DNA from: Lishizhenia sp965656535
Lineage (GTDB): Bacteria; Bacteroidota; Bacteroidia; Flavobacteriales_D; Crocinitomicaceae
Direction: 5' to 3'
Assembly: GCA_965656535.1 (NCBI GenBank)
Contig: CBFHKX010000003.1
Coordinates: forward strand, 349,120 to 413,119
DNA: 64,000 nucleotides
Shown here: in pieces, positions 63,491-64,000 of the stretch
Layout of the letters: each line of letters opens with the position of its first letter
Numbering within the stretch: the first letter of the stretch is position 1
Translations under genes and position numbers: made by a program
Notes under the pieces: generated by a model
What the model was told of the DNA's origin: nothing
The model's database searches: none
Seen by the model: only the letters and a program-made list of their open reading frames with translations

Positions 63491-63818
63491 AACTGTTTTA
63501 GCTTTATATTTCTTTTTTCACATCTCAACAAAATCAAATTCATAGTAGATAAAACACATTTAATACCTTATAATTTTGATTTGGTCGATAATTCCACTGC
63601 TTAAATATACTATTTATTTGAAATTCTGTGCAACTATTTGTAAAACGAATTTGAGTAGTTGATATAGAATATTTGAATTTATTTCTACCCCTGATAGAAA
63701 CGGCAGCTTTGTTGACTTTCAATTTTACGGGTACTTGGCTTTTGGGCTGCGACTTTAGAAGCCGACCGAAAGCTTAGTAGCATTAATTTAAAGGCAATGA
63801 ACTATAGTGGATAGCAGG

Positions 63819-63836
63819 CCCCGATAAGTATCGGGG
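63819..63836. repeat. GC-rich hairpin near the right edge
   Basis: CCCCGATA (63819-63826), AG, TATCGGGG (63829-63836). A perfect 8-base inverted repeat that stands out in AT-rich DNA; no T-run follows, so probably a repeat element rather than a terminator. Confidence 0.6.
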
Positions 63837-64000
63837 AAGGTTCTGAATAACGGTATTTATTATAAATTAGAAGTATCTCTTACTTTTTTGCATTGCCCAA
63901 AAAAGCCTGTCTGCTTTTAGCAGGTAACCAAAAAACGCTAGGCTTAATTTTGATTATTGAAAATCTACGCTGCATTTCAGGTTTATCATGGAAATAAATA

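Larger units (their letters stand above)
63309..64000. other. Intergenic/accessory stretch right of trlF, no gene assigned
   Basis: About 690 bp up to the window edge with no convincing coding frame. It holds three copies of the GCGTTGG-type repeat, the right arm of the inverted repeat (63447-63463), a perfect palindrome (63467-63490) and a GC-rich hairpin (63819-63836). A further small CTGC/GCAG hairpin lies near 63920. Any gene at the far right is outside the window. Confidence 0.6.

Noticed and set aside
63540..63722. Minus-strand 60-codon frame right of trlF
   Set aside because: TTG start, no motif, no partner box upstream; composition looks like AT-rich non-coding DNA.
1..64000. tRNA, rRNA or transposase genes
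   Set aside because: Intergenic gaps were read on both strands for tRNA arms and transposase motifs; none was convincing. A covariance-model search was not possible here.

Overview
The window is AT-rich bacterial chromosome from a member of the Bacteroidota, most likely order Flavobacteriales. The signs are: promoter boxes of the TAnnTTTG type instead of E. coli -35/-10 boxes; no obvious Shine-Dalgarno sequences; and typical Bacteroidota gene families and linkages, such as the DUF1599 / DoxX-BT_3928-type / tpiA cluster, two-domain SUMF1 proteins, PD40 and OmpA envelope proteins, and PepD. I cannot name a genus. Nearly all of the first 58.6 kb looks like ordinary, tightly packed chromosome.

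Layout. 1-14348 (minus) is one long apparent operon: DUF1599, DoxX/MauE membrane protein, tpiA, prmA, a 1544-residue exported protein of unknown function, plsY, and a giant TPR/PD40/coiled-coil secreted protein that runs off the left edge. 14.4-19.3 kb holds folP, an OmpA protein, a glycosyltransferase 9, a di-haem peroxidase and an aldo/keto reductase. 19.4-23.7 kb holds two TCA-cycle genes (sucC and aconitase) around a small outer-membrane barrel. 24-27.4 kb is a minus-strand operon: CapD-type epimerase, 4HBT thioesterase, MORN-repeat protein. 27.5-30.5 kb (plus) is gcvT, a CrtI/CrtD-type desaturase and a degenerate J-domain protein. 30.5-38.3 kb holds a PlsC-type acyltransferase, an unknown anchored protein, a metal/cobalamin-receptor-like protein, cystathionine beta-synthase, a tandem SUMF1 protein and rmuC. 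38.4-43.5 kb is a TetR-ABC-HlyD-TolC export operon whose ABC subunit has lost the consensus residues in its main ATPase motifs. 43.6-48.7 kb holds folE, a PhnA/YjdM protein, a second TetR regulator, a Crp/Fnr regulator divergent from a small secreted protein cut by an in-frame stop, a Rof-like protein, DUF2461 and DUF1499. 48.7-58.6 kb holds an AsmA-like protein, DUF3820, pepD, ettA, lhgO, an acyltransferase 3 and a coiled-coil protein with an HPD motif.

The last 5.4 kb (58.6-64 kb) is accessory. It holds a protein with six zinc-knuckle-like repeats fused to a PD-(D/E)XK-like nuclease end, then a TrlF-type PHP-ATPase (a predicted conflict/defence protein). The trlF gene sits between a 17-bp inverted repeat pair and, inside these, same-orientation copies of a short repeat containing GCGTTGG. 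This looks like a single-gene cassette and is the best candidate here for an undescribed mobile arrangement. No tRNA, rRNA, CRISPR array or transposase gene was seen.

Many starts were moved inward from the longest open frame, because the signal peptide, the known family start, or a terminator placed the true start downstream. These choices are stated per gene.
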